From Halorientalis marina (lineage in GTDB: Archaea > Halobacteriota > Halobacteria > Halobacteriales > Haloarculaceae): a DNA stretch of 64,000 bases. The notes under the pieces were generated by a model. It was given only the letters and a program-made list of their open reading frames with translations. It was not told where the DNA came from and made no database searches. Below, one piece after another: positions 1 to 8,262 of the stretch. Where the stretch lies: assembly GCF_023028345.1 (NCBI RefSeq), contig NZ_CP095487.1, positions 1,240,001 through 1,304,000 of the forward strand. The letters run 5' to 3'. Position 1 is the first letter of the stretch, and each line of letters begins with the position of its first letter. The translations under genes and the position numbers were made by a program.

Positions 1-104
1 GGAGTATCGACCTGGCCCTCGACGACGAGGACGTCGCTGCCATTGACGACATCGACACGGTCGACCGCCGGGTCCATCCGGACTTCGCGCCGGACGCCTG
101 GTAG
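1..104 (+). CDS. Aldo/keto reductase, C-terminal end (partial)
   Basis: Only the last 33 codons are inside the window, read in the frame that starts at base 3 and ends at TAG 102-104. The peptide contains LALDDEDVAAIDDID and ends HPDFAPDAW. The 'L-D-D-E-D-(V/M)-A-A-I-D' helix followed by a Pro/Trp-rich tail is typical of the C terminus of haloarchaeal aldo/keto reductases (NADPH-dependent carbonyl reduction, cytosolic), which is a family-based inference from a short tail. The catalytic residues lie upstream of the window, so activity cannot be judged. Confidence 0.55.
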   Translation, partial: SIDLALDDEDVAAIDDIDTVDRRVHPDFAPDAW

Positions 105-222
105 GGGCCGACGGGGACCGTCGGAGTACTGGTGGGGGATTCCGTCGCGCCGCTGGGGGCGATGTCTGACGGACGTCACGGAGGCCAGAACGGTTAAAGC
201 GCGGCGACTGTAACCGGGCGAT

Positions 223-978
223 ATGGCTGCGGCCAACGAGTCGGGTCTCATCGACGGCGTCCGCTTCGACGTCAAGCGGATGCACGAGACGTGGATGGAG
301 TTGTTCTTCCCGCGACAGCGCGAGGCCGCCGGCTCCGTGCTCGGCAAATGGAAGCCGAAAACCTCCCGCGAGAAACTCACCTACAACGCGTGGTACTACC
401 TCGGCATCCCCATCATCGCGGTGGTCTATCCGCTGGTCCTGCTGGGCTATCTCCTGCGGTTTCAGGCCCGTCGTCTCGACAGCGCCGCGCTCCGACTGGG
501 CACCGTCGGCGTGTTCCTCTTCCTGCTCGTGCTGTGGGGCGGGCTGACGGCACTCGCGTACGCGCAGTTCTCCTTCGCCGGGTTCATCGCGGTGGCGGCC
601 GCGTCGGCCGTCGCCGTCCTCTGTTCGTTGCTCGCGCTCGGCTTCCGGTTTCTCGGCGGGCGGGTCACGACCGTCGTCTTCGCCTATCCGTTCGCGATGA
701 CGGCCATCTTCCTCCCGCCGTCGGTGGCGGCGCTGTACTCGCCGACGGTCGCCGACGCCGTCTTCCCCTACAGCGAGAACATCGCCATCTACATCCTCGA
801 CAACTACCTGACGTTCGCGGACGTGAACACGTACCTCCGGACCCGGTACAATCTGGAGGGCATCGCCTACGCCGGGATGTGGTTCGGTATCGCCGTTCCC
901 CTGGGCTGGCTGCTCGGCATCCTCGTGACGCTCGCGGACCTCGTGCGTCCGAAGCCGCGGGATGCGGACGAGGACTGA
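223..978 (+). CDS. Conserved multispanning membrane protein, unknown function
   Basis: 251 aa. After a charged, soluble N-terminal 60 residues there are about five hydrophobic segments (roughly residues 62-82, 92-112, 115-145, 150-170 and 218-238). Between segments 4 and 5 lies an extracytoplasmic-looking stretch of about 45 residues rich in Tyr and Asn. The ATG is preceded 28 nt upstream by a TATA-like GGTTAAAGC (about 190-198), which fits a leaderless mRNA and supports this start. I do not recognise the family; no transporter or enzyme motif is visible. It stands alone between the reductase end and a small membrane protein. Confidence 0.75.
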   Translation: MAAANESGLIDGVRFDVKRMHETWMELFFPRQREAAGSVLGKWKPKTSREKLTYNAWYYLGIPIIAVVYPLVLLGYLLRFQARRLDSAALRLGTVGVFLFLLVLWGGLTALAYAQFSFAGFIAVAAASAVAVLCSLLALGFRFLGGRVTTVVFAYPFAMTAIFLPPSVAALYSPTVADAVFPYSENIAIYILDNYLTFADVNTYLRTRYNLEGIAYAGMWFGIAVPLGWLLGILVTLADLVRPKPRDADED

Positions 979-1051
979 GGCCGCCGATCCGGAAGCCGGC
1001 GAGGCCGACCCATGACGCAACCTCTTTTTCCGTGCCGTCCTCAGTACGCGT

Positions 1052-1252
1052 ATGGACCTCGATCTCCCGAAGACGGCCGCACTGTTCGCCCTGATCGTCG
1101 CCGTCGGTGTCGGTGGCCTGATCGGCTCACCCGTGCCGATGGGGACGGATACCATCCTGATGATGGTCCTGCCATCGATGGCGATTTTCGGCTTCATCTG
1201 TCTCGTTATCGGCGTCAAACACGGTGAGTACCGCGCCAGCAGCGCCCGATAG
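1052..1252 (+). CDS. Small two-helix membrane protein, unknown
   Basis: 66 aa with two hydrophobic helices (about residues 8-28 and 34-55) separated by a short Pro/Gly turn, and a basic C-terminal tail. A T-rich TATA-like CTCTTTTTCC lies about 26 nt before the ATG, consistent with leaderless transcription. Small proteins of this shape are conserved in haloarchaea without known function. It is convergent with the gene ending at 1263. Confidence 0.7.
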   Translation: MDLDLPKTAALFALIVAVGVGGLIGSPVPMGTDTILMMVLPSMAIFGFICLVIGVKHGEYRASSAR

Positions 1253-1262
1253 CCCCGACGGC

Positions 1263-1763
1263 CTACAGGTCCCGGCGCCGCCCTTTCGGAATCTGTGACC
1301 GCAGTTCCCCGTGGACGTAGAGGCCGACACCGACCGGTTCGCGCTCGTCGGCGAGGTCGTGGGTGACGATCAGGTAGCCCCAGTCGCCGTCCCAGTCGAG
1401 TTCTTGGTCTTCGCCAGCGACGAACGCCTCGGCCTCGTCGCGGGCGAGGTGGAGCACGTTCTCATCTGCGAGGGACCCGAACCGCTGGACTGCGTTTGTC
1501 GTCGGCTTCCAGTGTTCCTGGCGCGTCCGGAGGAACTTCATCCCGAGCCCTTCCACACCGACGGGGGAGTCGGTATCGCTCGCGAACGCCCAGATTTTCC
1601 CCTTGCCTTTCTCCCAGAAGGTGTACCCGTCGAACGCCTCCCGGGGGACTCCGAACCGTTCTGCCCACCAGTCGAGCACTTCGGCGCGGGTCGCCCGTCG
1701 TTCGAGGTCGCGCTCGCTCTCGTCGGCGGGTAGCCGGTCGAACTCCTGGCCCGAATTGCTCAT
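1263..1763 (-). CDS. Conserved protein coupled to the RNA methylase (PUA-like / DUF7122-type)
   Basis: 166 aa, starting MSNSGQEFDRL. The ATG at 1763 overlaps the TGA of the upstream methyltransferase in an ATGA junction (1760-1763), so the two are almost certainly translationally coupled; this decides the start against longer in-frame options. The protein has an N-terminal helical part and a beta-rich C-terminal half (IWAFASDTD, WGYLIVTHDL). Bacterial RsmF-type methylases carry an extra C-terminal RNA-binding domain; I infer that here this module may be a separate polypeptide helping the methylase bind RNA. The DUF label is from memory and not certain. Confidence 0.7.
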   Translation of the reverse strand: MSNSGQEFDRLPADESERDLERRATRAEVLDWWAERFGVPREAFDGYTFWEKGKGKIWAFASDTDSPVGVEGLGMKFLRTRQEHWKPTTNAVQRFGSLADENVLHLARDEAEAFVAGEDQELDWDGDWGYLIVTHDLADEREPVGVGLYVHGELRSQIPKGRRRDL

Positions 1764-2707
1764 TCGGCCACCTCCAGTTTCGCGCAGAAGAAGCCGCCCG
1801 TGTCGTTGTGGTGTGGGTAGATGCGCTTCGCGGCGGCCACCTGCGGGTCGAACTCCTCGCCCTGCCACTCGGTGACGCCGTCGACGTGGGAAAGCGGGAG
1901 GTCGTAGTCGACGACGGCGCAGTCCTCGGCGTCGAGGACGTGGTCGAGGACGGCCTCGTTCTCCTCCGGCGCGAACGTACAGGTGGAGTAGACGACGGTG
2001 CCGCCCGCGCGGGTGGCCTGGACGGCCCGCGTGAGGATGCCCTTCTGGACGCCGGCGGTCCCCTCGACGTGGTCGAGCGACCAGTCCTCGAGCGTGTCGG
2101 GGTTCTTCCGGACCGTCCCCTCACAGGAGCAGGGGACGTCGACGAGTGCGCGGTCGTACGCCTCGCCCGCCCAGGGCTTGAGCGAGTGATTGCGGGCGTC
2201 CTCGTTGGTGATGCCGAGGTTCGTCACGCCGAGGCGTTCGGCGTTCGAGCGCAGCGCCGAGATGCGCCCGAGGTTGGTGTCGGTAGCGACCAGCAGGCCG
2301 CGGTCGTCCATCAGGGCCGCGAGCTGGGTGGTCTTGCTTCCCGGGGCGGCACAGGCGTCCCAGACGCGCTCGCCCGGTTCTGGGTCGAGGACGGTCGCCG
2401 GCACGGCCGACACTTCCTCCTGGCCGTGGAGCCAGCCGTGGAAGTACGGCCAGTTGGCCCCCGGTTGCGTCTCGGGGAGCCGAAGGAGGCCGGGATGCCA
2501 GTCGCAGGGCTCGACGGCGATGTCCTCGTCGGCGAGCGCCTGCCGGGCGCGGTCGGCGGTCGTCTTGATGGTGTTGACCCGGACGACGGATGGAAGCGGG
2601 CGCTCGCAGGCCGCGACGAACGCCTCGAAGTCGTCGACGATGGGTTCGTACCGCTCCAGGACGTCCATTACCGGCCGTTCGTCCCGGGCGATAAAAACGT
2701 CGGTCAT
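1760..2707 (-). CDS. RsmB/NOP2-family RNA (cytosine-C5) methyltransferase
   Basis: 315 aa from the Met of MTDVFIARDER. It transfers methyl from SAM to C5 of a cytosine in tRNA or rRNA. SAM-binding motif I is CAAPGSKTTQ (about residue 120), motif IV with the releasing cysteine is DVPCSCEGT, and motif VI with the catalytic cysteine is YSTCTF. An N-terminal RNA-binding segment (VVRVNTIKT) precedes the Rossmann domain. Both cysteines expected for this family are present. Which RNA is modified cannot be told from sequence. A start four codons earlier (2719) is possible. Confidence 0.9.
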   Translation of the reverse strand: MTDVFIARDERPVMDVLERYEPIVDDFEAFVAACERPLPSVVRVNTIKTTADRARQALADEDIAVEPCDWHPGLLRLPETQPGANWPYFHGWLHGQEEVSAVPATVLDPEPGERVWDACAAPGSKTTQLAALMDDRGLLVATDTNLGRISALRSNAERLGVTNLGITNEDARNHSLKPWAGEAYDRALVDVPCSCEGTVRKNPDTLEDWSLDHVEGTAGVQKGILTRAVQATRAGGTVVYSTCTFAPEENEAVLDHVLDAEDCAVVDYDLPLSHVDGVTEWQGEEFDPQVAAAKRIYPHHNDTGGFFCAKLEVAE

Positions 2708-2785
2708 CGCGGCCCGCACGCTCGGTCGGGGCGGCGCCCGGACACGAGCGGATGCGGGCGCCCGGTACCGCCCGCCGCCGGCGGG

Positions 2786-3070
2786 TCAGTACGTCTCGTC
2801 GGTCAACTCGGCCAGGTGGTCCTCGATCTCGGGGAACTGCTCCGTGTCGACGAAACCGTAGTTCGAGCCGCCGTAGAACGATTCGGGAATCTCGGTGTCG
2901 ACCAGCAGGTGTTCGGCGTCGCCGTCGACGTGGTTGACCTTGTCCATCGGGACCAGCCGGACGCTGTCGGTCTCGGCCCGGACGCAGACGACGACCGAAT
3001 CGCGGAGCAGGACCGCGTCGAACTCCTGCGGTTCGTACTCCGCCGCTGTGAAGAGTGTGATGGCTCCCAT
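2786..3070 (-). CDS. Small conserved haloarchaeal protein, unknown
   Basis: 94 aa, start at the ATG of MGAITLFTAA. Soluble and acidic, mixed alpha/beta by eye; one Cys. Motifs that look conserved are the hydrophobic strands around DAVLLRDSVVVCVRAE and the terminal IEDHLAELTDETY. It lies on the same strand as the methylase pair, 78 nt before it, and could be co-transcribed. No function assigned. Confidence 0.65.
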   Translation of the reverse strand: MGAITLFTAAEYEPQEFDAVLLRDSVVVCVRAETDSVRLVPMDKVNHVDGDAEHLLVDTEIPESFYGGSNYGFVDTEQFPEIEDHLAELTDETY

Positions 3071-3170
3071 GGGTTCAGTGAGTGGGGCCAGCGGCAAAAC
3101 GATGCCGTCGATACCGTGCTGCCCGTCGGTTTCTCTTCGGCCCGTCCCTCCGTCACCGACGGCATCCCCG

Positions 3171-3506
3171 TCACTCCTCGGGTGCCGGCCGCCACGCGAT
3201 GCAGATGTTCCCTCCGAGCAGACCGAGGACGAGGCCGACGACGAGGCCGCCGAGCGCGCCGAAGATCGAGAGGACCGATAGCGCCATCGCGACGACACCC
3301 AGTTCCGTCGAGAACGACGGGGCGACGTGGACGCCGACACCACAGCACGCGAGCGCGCCCCCGACGAGGAACCCGACGACCGGCGAACCGCCGCCGATGA
3401 TCGACAGCAGCCCCTCGAACCGGAGCGGGACGTAGGCGATCACCGCCCCGGCACCGATCAGAACGAGCGGACCGAGTATCGGCCGCCCCCGCGGGCTGTA
3501 CCCCAT
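3171..3506 (-). CDS. DUF6114-like small membrane protein
   Basis: 111 aa beginning MGYSPRGRPILGP. Three or four hydrophobic segments: residues 10-30, 36-58, 68-105, the last ones very Gly/Val/Leu rich. The N-terminal RPILGPLVLIGAGAVIAYVPL pattern resembles membrane proteins labelled DUF6114 (from memory). Divergent from the PAC2 gene at 3585, sharing a 78-bp promoter region. Function unknown. Confidence 0.65.
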   Translation of the reverse strand: MGYSPRGRPILGPLVLIGAGAVIAYVPLRFEGLLSIIGGGSPVVGFLVGGALACCGVGVHVAPSFSTELGVVAMALSVLSIFGALGGLVVGLVLGLLGGNICIAWRPAPEE

Positions 3507-3584
3507 AGTCCGGGGTGTGACGGCCAGGCAGTTAACAGTCACCCGACCCCCGTGTTTTTCAGACCGGCTCTCGTTTCCTCCCCC

Positions 3585-4322
3585 ATGGCACACGTTCAGG
3601 TCCACGACGATAGCCTCGCCGTCGAGTCGCCCGTCCTCGTCGAGGGACTGCCCGGGGTCGGCCTGGTGGGCAAGATCGCCACGGATCACCTCGTCGACGC
3701 GCTCGATATGGCTCACTACGCCACCTGTCACTGTGATGGCCTCCCCGACGTGGCGGTCTACCACGAGGACGAGACCGAGGTCCTCGGCCCGGTTCGGATC
3801 TACGCGGACCCGGACACCGACCTGCTGGCCCTCCAGAGTGACGTACCGGTCTCGCCCGCCGACGCCGCGGACTTTTCGACCTGTCTCACCCGCTGGCTCG
3901 ACGAGCGGGACGCCACGGCGCTCTATCTCAGCGGCCTCCCGACACAGGAGAAGGACAGTCCGCCCGCGCTCCACGGCGTCGCCACGAACGGCGCGACCCC
4001 GATTCTGGAGGAGTACGACATCCCGCAGCCCGGGCAGGGAGGGCTGATAAGCGGGCCCACTGGCGCCTTGCTCTCCCGGGCCAGCGTCGAGGGCCTCGAC
4101 GCGCTCGGGCTCGTCGTCCAGTCGAACCCGCAGTTCCCGGACCCCGAAGCCGCCAGGACCCTGGTTCTCGACGCCGTCGGGCCGATCGCGGGCGTCGAGG
4201 TCGACACCAGTAAACTGGTCGAACAGGCCGAGGAAATCGCCGACGCGCGCGAACAACTCGCCAAGCGGATGAGCCAGGCCACCGACGAGAGCTCCCAGGC
4301 GCAACCGATCGGGTTCCAATAG
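3585..4322 (+). CDS. PAC2-family proteasome assembly chaperone-like protein
   Basis: 245 aa. The PAC2 signature SPVLVEGLPGVGLVGKIA is at residues 14-31. The family includes archaeal PbaA/PbaB, which bind 20S proteasome alpha rings or help assembly in the cytosol. The fold continues through LALQSDVPVSP and LYLSGLPTQEK, with a helical C-terminal region (EQAEEIADAREQLAKRM). The protein ends ...PIGFQ, so the penultimate residue is Phe where HbYX proteasome-docking tails have Tyr. A second PAC2 protein is encoded at 42183-42938 and PAN at 14963-16174, so the window holds three candidate proteasome partners. Confidence 0.88.
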   Translation: MAHVQVHDDSLAVESPVLVEGLPGVGLVGKIATDHLVDALDMAHYATCHCDGLPDVAVYHEDETEVLGPVRIYADPDTDLLALQSDVPVSPADAADFSTCLTRWLDERDATALYLSGLPTQEKDSPPALHGVATNGATPILEEYDIPQPGQGGLISGPTGALLSRASVEGLDALGLVVQSNPQFPDPEAARTLVLDAVGPIAGVEVDTSKLVEQAEEIADAREQLAKRMSQATDESSQAQPIGFQ

Positions 4323-4578
4323 TACCTCTTTGCACGCGAGGCGCTCGCAGAGCGCCTCGCGGCAAAAACCCACGCTAAGAACCGCTCCCCGTTCCCGCCG
4401 GTCACTCGTCGCGTGCGCTCGCGCAGCGAAGCTGCGCTGCGCGTACAATCGCTTGCCAATCACCGCGACCGCCTCCGCTCCGCTACCCCCACCCCTGCAA
4501 CCGCAGCCCGCGACCGCCCCGGCACCGACCCGCCTCCGCACCGCAACGCTCTCCCGTCTGCCGCCCGGCGACTCCAGC
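4323..4578. repeat. Intergenic spacer with perfect palindromes
   Basis: 256 bp without a convincing gene. It holds a perfect 11-bp inverted repeat, GCGAGGCGCTC (4336-4346) and its complement (4350-4360) around a 3-nt GCA loop, followed by GGCAAAAACC, and a second hairpin GCGCAGC-GAA-GCTGCGC (4421-4437). The first one could be a terminator for the PAC2 gene because it starts 13 nt after its stop; that is inference. A degenerate relative of the 44.5-kb hairpin loops lies on the minus strand at 4393-4403. Confidence 0.5.
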
Positions 4579-4728
4579 ATGACCGACCACGACGACGAAC
4601 TCGCGGCGTTCCTGCAGGAAGCCGAGACCGTCTACGAGGAGTACGATGAAGGGTATCTCGACGCCGACGCTGCGCTCCGCCGACTGCGCCCGCTCGTCGA
4701 GGACCTGGCGGACGCCGCCGAGGACTGA
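4579..4728 (+). CDS. Small acidic protein, unknown
   Basis: 49 aa, starting MTDHDDELAAFLQEAE. Very acidic and predicted almost wholly alpha-helical, with a heptad-like pattern (LAAFLQEAETVYEEYDEGY). Codon positions show the third-base GC bias of real genes here. It ends 54 nt before the thiolase start. No family recognised; it could be a small adaptor or a haloarchaeal microprotein. Confidence 0.55.
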   Translation: MTDHDDELAAFLQEAETVYEEYDEGYLDADAALRRLRPLVEDLADAAED

Positions 4729-4782
4729 CACCCCGCCGGGGGAAACGGCATACCGGACGCCGTGGAATGTGCATGTGGGACA

Positions 4783-5946
4783 ATGACTGACATCGTTCTG
4801 GTCGACGCGGCGCGGACGCCGCACGGGGAACTGCTCGGCTCGCTCTCGTCGGAGACGGCCGTCGATCTCGGGACGGCCGCGCTCGACGGGCTCGTGGATC
4901 GGACCGGCGTCGACCGGACGCAGGTGGACTGGGTCGGACTCGGGAACGCCATCCAGGCCGGCGTCGGACAGGTCCCGGCCAGACAGGCCGTCGTGCGCTC
5001 GGTCCTCCCAGACGACACGCCGGTGACGACGATCAACGAGGCCTCTGGATCGGGGGTCCGCGCGATAGCGCTCGCCGCCGACCGTATCGCCGCGGGCGAG
5101 GCCGAGTTCGCGGTCGCCGGCGGGATGGAATCGATGTCGAACGCCCCGTACCTCCTGCCGGACTATCGCGAGGGGCGTCGGCACGGCGACGGAACGGTGG
5201 TCGATTCGATGGTCCGGGACGGCCTCTGGGACATGAACTACGGGGGTCACATGGGCGAAATCACGGAGGACATGGTCGAACGCGAGGGGCTGGACCGCGA
5301 GGCCATCGACGAGTACGCTCTCCGGAGCCACGACCGGGCCGCCGAAGCCATCGCGGACGGCCGGTTCGACGCCGAGACGGTCGCCGTCGAGACGCGCCAC
5401 GGCCTGGTCGAGCGCGACGAGGGCCCCCGTCCGGACTCGACGCTCGAATCCCTCGCCGGGCTCCCGACACCCTTCCGCGAGGACGGGACGATCACGCCCG
5501 GGAACGCCTCGAAGCTCGCCGACGGCGCCGGGGCCGTTCTGCTCGCCGACCCCGAGGCCGCCCACGAGCACGGTTTCGGCGCGATGGCCCACCTCGTCGA
5601 CTACGAGACGGTCTACCGCGCCCCGAACGAGTTCAACGAGGCCGTCGGCGACGTGATCGCGGCGCTGCTCGACCGGAACGACCTCGCGGTCGAGGACGTC
5701 GACCACTACGAGGTCAACGAGGCCTTCGCCGCCCAGACCGTCTACGTCCGTGACCGACTGGGGATTCCGGCCGACCGGCTCAATCCGAACGGCGGTGCGG
5801 TCGCGTTCGGCCACCCCATCGGCGCGAGCGGCGGGATGCTCGCCACGTCGCTGGCCTACGGGATGGAACGCGAGGACGCGACCTACGGGCTGGTCGGGAT
5901 GAGCGTCGGCGGGGGCGGCGCGATCATGGCGCTGTTCGAGCGGTAA
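4783..5946 (+). CDS. Thiolase-family protein with Ser in place of both catalytic Cys
   Basis: 387 aa, normal length for acetyl-CoA acetyltransferases. The start MTDIVLVDAARTP matches the family. The nucleophile motif N-x-x-C-G-S-G is NEASGSG here, so residue 88 is Ser (TCT); the C-terminal C-x-G-G-G motif is MSVGGGG, so residue 374 is Ser (AGC). The two other hallmark motifs are kept: NEAFA (about 315) and GGAVAFGHPIG with His344. So the fold and CoA site look intact but the acyl-enzyme cysteine and the base cysteine are missing. I recall haloarchaeal beta-ketothiolases described with a Ser-His-His triad, so it may be active with serine; alternatively it serves another condensation. No OB-fold partner gene is next to it. 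The downstream aminotransferase starts 70 nt later. Confidence 0.88.
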   Translation: MTDIVLVDAARTPHGELLGSLSSETAVDLGTAALDGLVDRTGVDRTQVDWVGLGNAIQAGVGQVPARQAVVRSVLPDDTPVTTINEASGSGVRAIALAADRIAAGEAEFAVAGGMESMSNAPYLLPDYREGRRHGDGTVVDSMVRDGLWDMNYGGHMGEITEDMVEREGLDREAIDEYALRSHDRAAEAIADGRFDAETVAVETRHGLVERDEGPRPDSTLESLAGLPTPFREDGTITPGNASKLADGAGAVLLADPEAAHEHGFGAMAHLVDYETVYRAPNEFNEAVGDVIAALLDRNDLAVEDVDHYEVNEAFAAQTVYVRDRLGIPADRLNPNGGAVAFGHPIGASGGMLATSLAYGMEREDATYGLVGMSVGGGGAIMALFER

Positions 5947-6016
5947 GGGAGCGGTGCTGGCGGGCGACCGCGCCGAGAGGCGAAGAATTATCGGGGCGCG
6001 CCACTCCCATGCTCCC

Positions 6017-7138
6017 ATGACGAAGTTCTCCGCTCGCATCGAGGAGGTGTCGATCTCGGGTATCCGCGAGGTGTTCGAGGCCGCCGGCGAGGACGCGATC
6101 AACCTCGGGCTCGGCCAGCCGGACTTCCCGACGCCCGACCACGTCCGCGAGGCCGCCATCGACGCTATCGAGGCCGGGAAGTGCGACGGCTACACCTCGA
6201 ACAAAGGCACGGAATCCCTACGTGAAGCCCTCCACGAGAAGTACGAGCGCGACTACGACCTCGCCATCGACCCGGGCGATTTCGTCGCCACCGCCGGCGG
6301 GAGCGAGGCGCTCCACATCGCGATGGAAGCCCACGTCGATCCCGGCGAGGAGGTCATCTTCCCCGACCCCGGCTTCGTCTCCTACGACGCACTGACCCAC
6401 ATCGCCGGCGGGACGCCGAAACCGGTCCCGCTCCGCGACGACCTCACGATGGACCCCACGGCCGTCGAGGAGGCCATCACCGAGGACACGGCGGCGTTCG
6501 TCGTCAACAGCCCCGCCAATCCCACGGGTGCGGTCCAGTCCCCCGACGATATGCGCGAGTTCGCCCGCATCGCCGACGAACACGATGTGCTCTGCATCTC
6601 CGACGAGGTGTACGAACACATCGTCTTCGAGGGTGAACACCGCTCGCCCCTGGAGTTCGACGAGCGGGGCAACGTCGTCGTCGTCGGCGCCTGCTCGAAG
6701 TCATACTCGATGACGGGCTGGCGGTTGGGCTGGATCACCGGCCCCACCGACCGCGTCGAGCGGATGCTCCGCGCCCATCAGTACGGCCAGGCCTGCGCGA
6801 CCGCGGCCTCCCAGTACGCCGCCGAGGCGGCGCTGTCGGGTCCACAGGACGCCGTCGACGAGATGGTCGCGGCCTTCGAGGAGCGCCGCGACGTGTTGCT
6901 CGACGGTCTCGAGGACATGGGCCTCCAGTGCCCGACGCCCAAGGGCGCCTTCTACGCGATGCCCAGCGTCCCGGAGGGCTGGACGGACGCGGTCATCGAC
7001 CGCGGCGTCGTCGTCGTGCCCGGCGCGGCTTTCGGCGACCACGGCGCGGGCTCTGCCCGCATCTCCTACGCGGTCAACGTCGAGACGCTGAAAGAGGCGC
7101 TGGAGGTCATGGACGAGGCGACCGCGGCGGTTCGATAG
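6017..7138 (+). CDS. PLP-dependent class I/II aminotransferase
   Basis: 373 aa, fold type I. Family motifs: INLGLGQPDFPTPD (residue ~29), NPTGA substrate/PLP region in VVNSPANPTGAV, SDEVYEHIVF with the Asp that binds the pyridine nitrogen, and the Schiff-base Lys in CSKSYSMTGWRLGW, plus the C-terminal ARISYA arginine. It transfers an amino group from an amino acid to a 2-oxoacid; the aspartate/aromatic group is most likely but the substrate cannot be fixed from motifs. The start at 6017 (MTKFSARIEEV) is chosen over an upstream in-frame start because family members begin this way. Confidence 0.9.
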   Translation: MTKFSARIEEVSISGIREVFEAAGEDAINLGLGQPDFPTPDHVREAAIDAIEAGKCDGYTSNKGTESLREALHEKYERDYDLAIDPGDFVATAGGSEALHIAMEAHVDPGEEVIFPDPGFVSYDALTHIAGGTPKPVPLRDDLTMDPTAVEEAITEDTAAFVVNSPANPTGAVQSPDDMREFARIADEHDVLCISDEVYEHIVFEGEHRSPLEFDERGNVVVVGACSKSYSMTGWRLGWITGPTDRVERMLRAHQYGQACATAASQYAAEAALSGPQDAVDEMVAAFEERRDVLLDGLEDMGLQCPTPKGAFYAMPSVPEGWTDAVIDRGVVVVPGAAFGDHGAGSARISYAVNVETLKEALEVMDEATAAVR

Positions 7139-7241
7139 TACCGGGTGACCCCGCGGATGGGCCAGCGACCGACGGACCACGACCCGGACCGCTCCGACCG
7201 CTGATACTGGTACTTATTGTCACACGAGTCCTGTTGCCAGT

Positions 7242-8096
7242 ATGGCTCTCTCTCGTCACGGAACCGGGTTCCGTGCTGCGTTCGCGGCGCTCGCCTCGCA
7301 GGTCCACCCGGTCTTTATGTTGCCGCCGCTGGCGTCGTCGTGGTTCGGCGCGTTCCTCGCGGGACTGGACTCGGTGCCGCTGGCGACGGTCCACGCCCTC
7401 GCCGTCTTCGCCGGGCTCTACACGGCCCACGTCAAGGACGGCTACGTCGACTTCCACGTCCGCGACGAGGACGACGACCACCCGCTCACGGCCACCGGCT
7501 GTCGGGTCGCCATGGCCGGTGCGACCCTCCTCTTCGCGAGTAGCGTGGTCGCCATCGGCGTCCTCGTCGGCCCCATCGCCGCACTGCTCACTGCCCCGGG
7601 GTGGGTCATCGGATACCTCCACGCTCCCCAACTGGACGTACACCCGCTGACGGCGACCGCCGGCTACCCCGCGGGAATCGCGCTCGCGCTCCTCGGCGGC
7701 TACTACGTCCAGGCGGTCGCGATCTCGCCGGTCGCCGTCGCGTTCGCGGCGGTCTTCCTCGTCGTCCTCTCGGGGATCAAGGTCATCGACGACGCCCAGG
7801 ACTACGACTACGACCGGTCCATCGGGAAGCGGACGGTCGCGGTCGTCCTCGGCCGCCGGCGCGCCCGCCGTACCGCCTACGGGCTGATGGCCGCCGGCCT
7901 CGTCGCCGTCGTCGCTCTCGCCGCGACCGGAGTGTTCCCGCCGAGCGCGGCGCTCGCGCCCGCCGTCTTCGCCCTCGTCGCGCTCACCACCCGCCGGGCC
8001 GACGAACAGCGCGCGACGATGCTGCTGATACGCGGTTCGTACCTCTTTCTCGCCGTGCTCGTCGCGGCTACGTGGTTCCGTCCTCTCACCGCTTGA
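7242..8096 (+). CDS. UbiA-family prenyltransferase
   Basis: 284 aa with about seven to eight membrane helices. The two Asp-rich motifs that bind Mg-prenyl diphosphate are visible: KDGYVDFHVRDEDDDHP (residues ~65-81) and KVIDDAQDYDYDRSIGKRT (~181-199). It joins a prenyl chain to an aromatic or lipid acceptor in the membrane; in haloarchaea the family covers menaquinone, archaeal ether lipid and bacterioruberin precursor synthesis, and the acceptor here is not known. A TATA-like ACTTATTGTC about 27 nt before the ATG supports a leaderless start. Confidence 0.88.
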   Translation: MALSRHGTGFRAAFAALASQVHPVFMLPPLASSWFGAFLAGLDSVPLATVHALAVFAGLYTAHVKDGYVDFHVRDEDDDHPLTATGCRVAMAGATLLFASSVVAIGVLVGPIAALLTAPGWVIGYLHAPQLDVHPLTATAGYPAGIALALLGGYYVQAVAISPVAVAFAAVFLVVLSGIKVIDDAQDYDYDRSIGKRTVAVVLGRRRARRTAYGLMAAGLVAVVALAATGVFPPSAALAPAVFALVALTTRRADEQRATMLLIRGSYLFLAVLVAATWFRPLTA

Positions 8097-8262
8097 CACC
8101 TGTCGCCCCAATACTGTTACCAATGTTTATTCCGCGACCGTGGCCGAATTAAATTGTTCATCAGGATCGGCGAAATAATCAGTTCTGTTATAAATGCCGG
8201 GGTATAGCCGGCGACACCTACTCCGGTGTGGCGTCGAAGGACTTGGTACGGACACTCATCAC

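Noticed and set aside
1496..3400. 634-codon plus-strand open frame across the methylase gene
   Set aside because: It is antisense to a gene with perfect RsmB/NOP motifs and runs through several intergenic gaps; composition is that of a shadow frame.
4762..4782. Cys-containing N-terminal extension of the thiolase (MECACGT), which could have supplied a cysteine
   Set aside because: Thiolases start at the beta strand DIVLVDAARTP; the extension is not part of the fold and cannot replace the active-site Cys.
8194..8262. Longer start for the unknown gene at 8263
   Set aside because: The upstream ATG lies within or directly at the TATA-like TTATAAATG, so it would not be in the mRNA, and the added residues are Arg/His rich unlike the rest.
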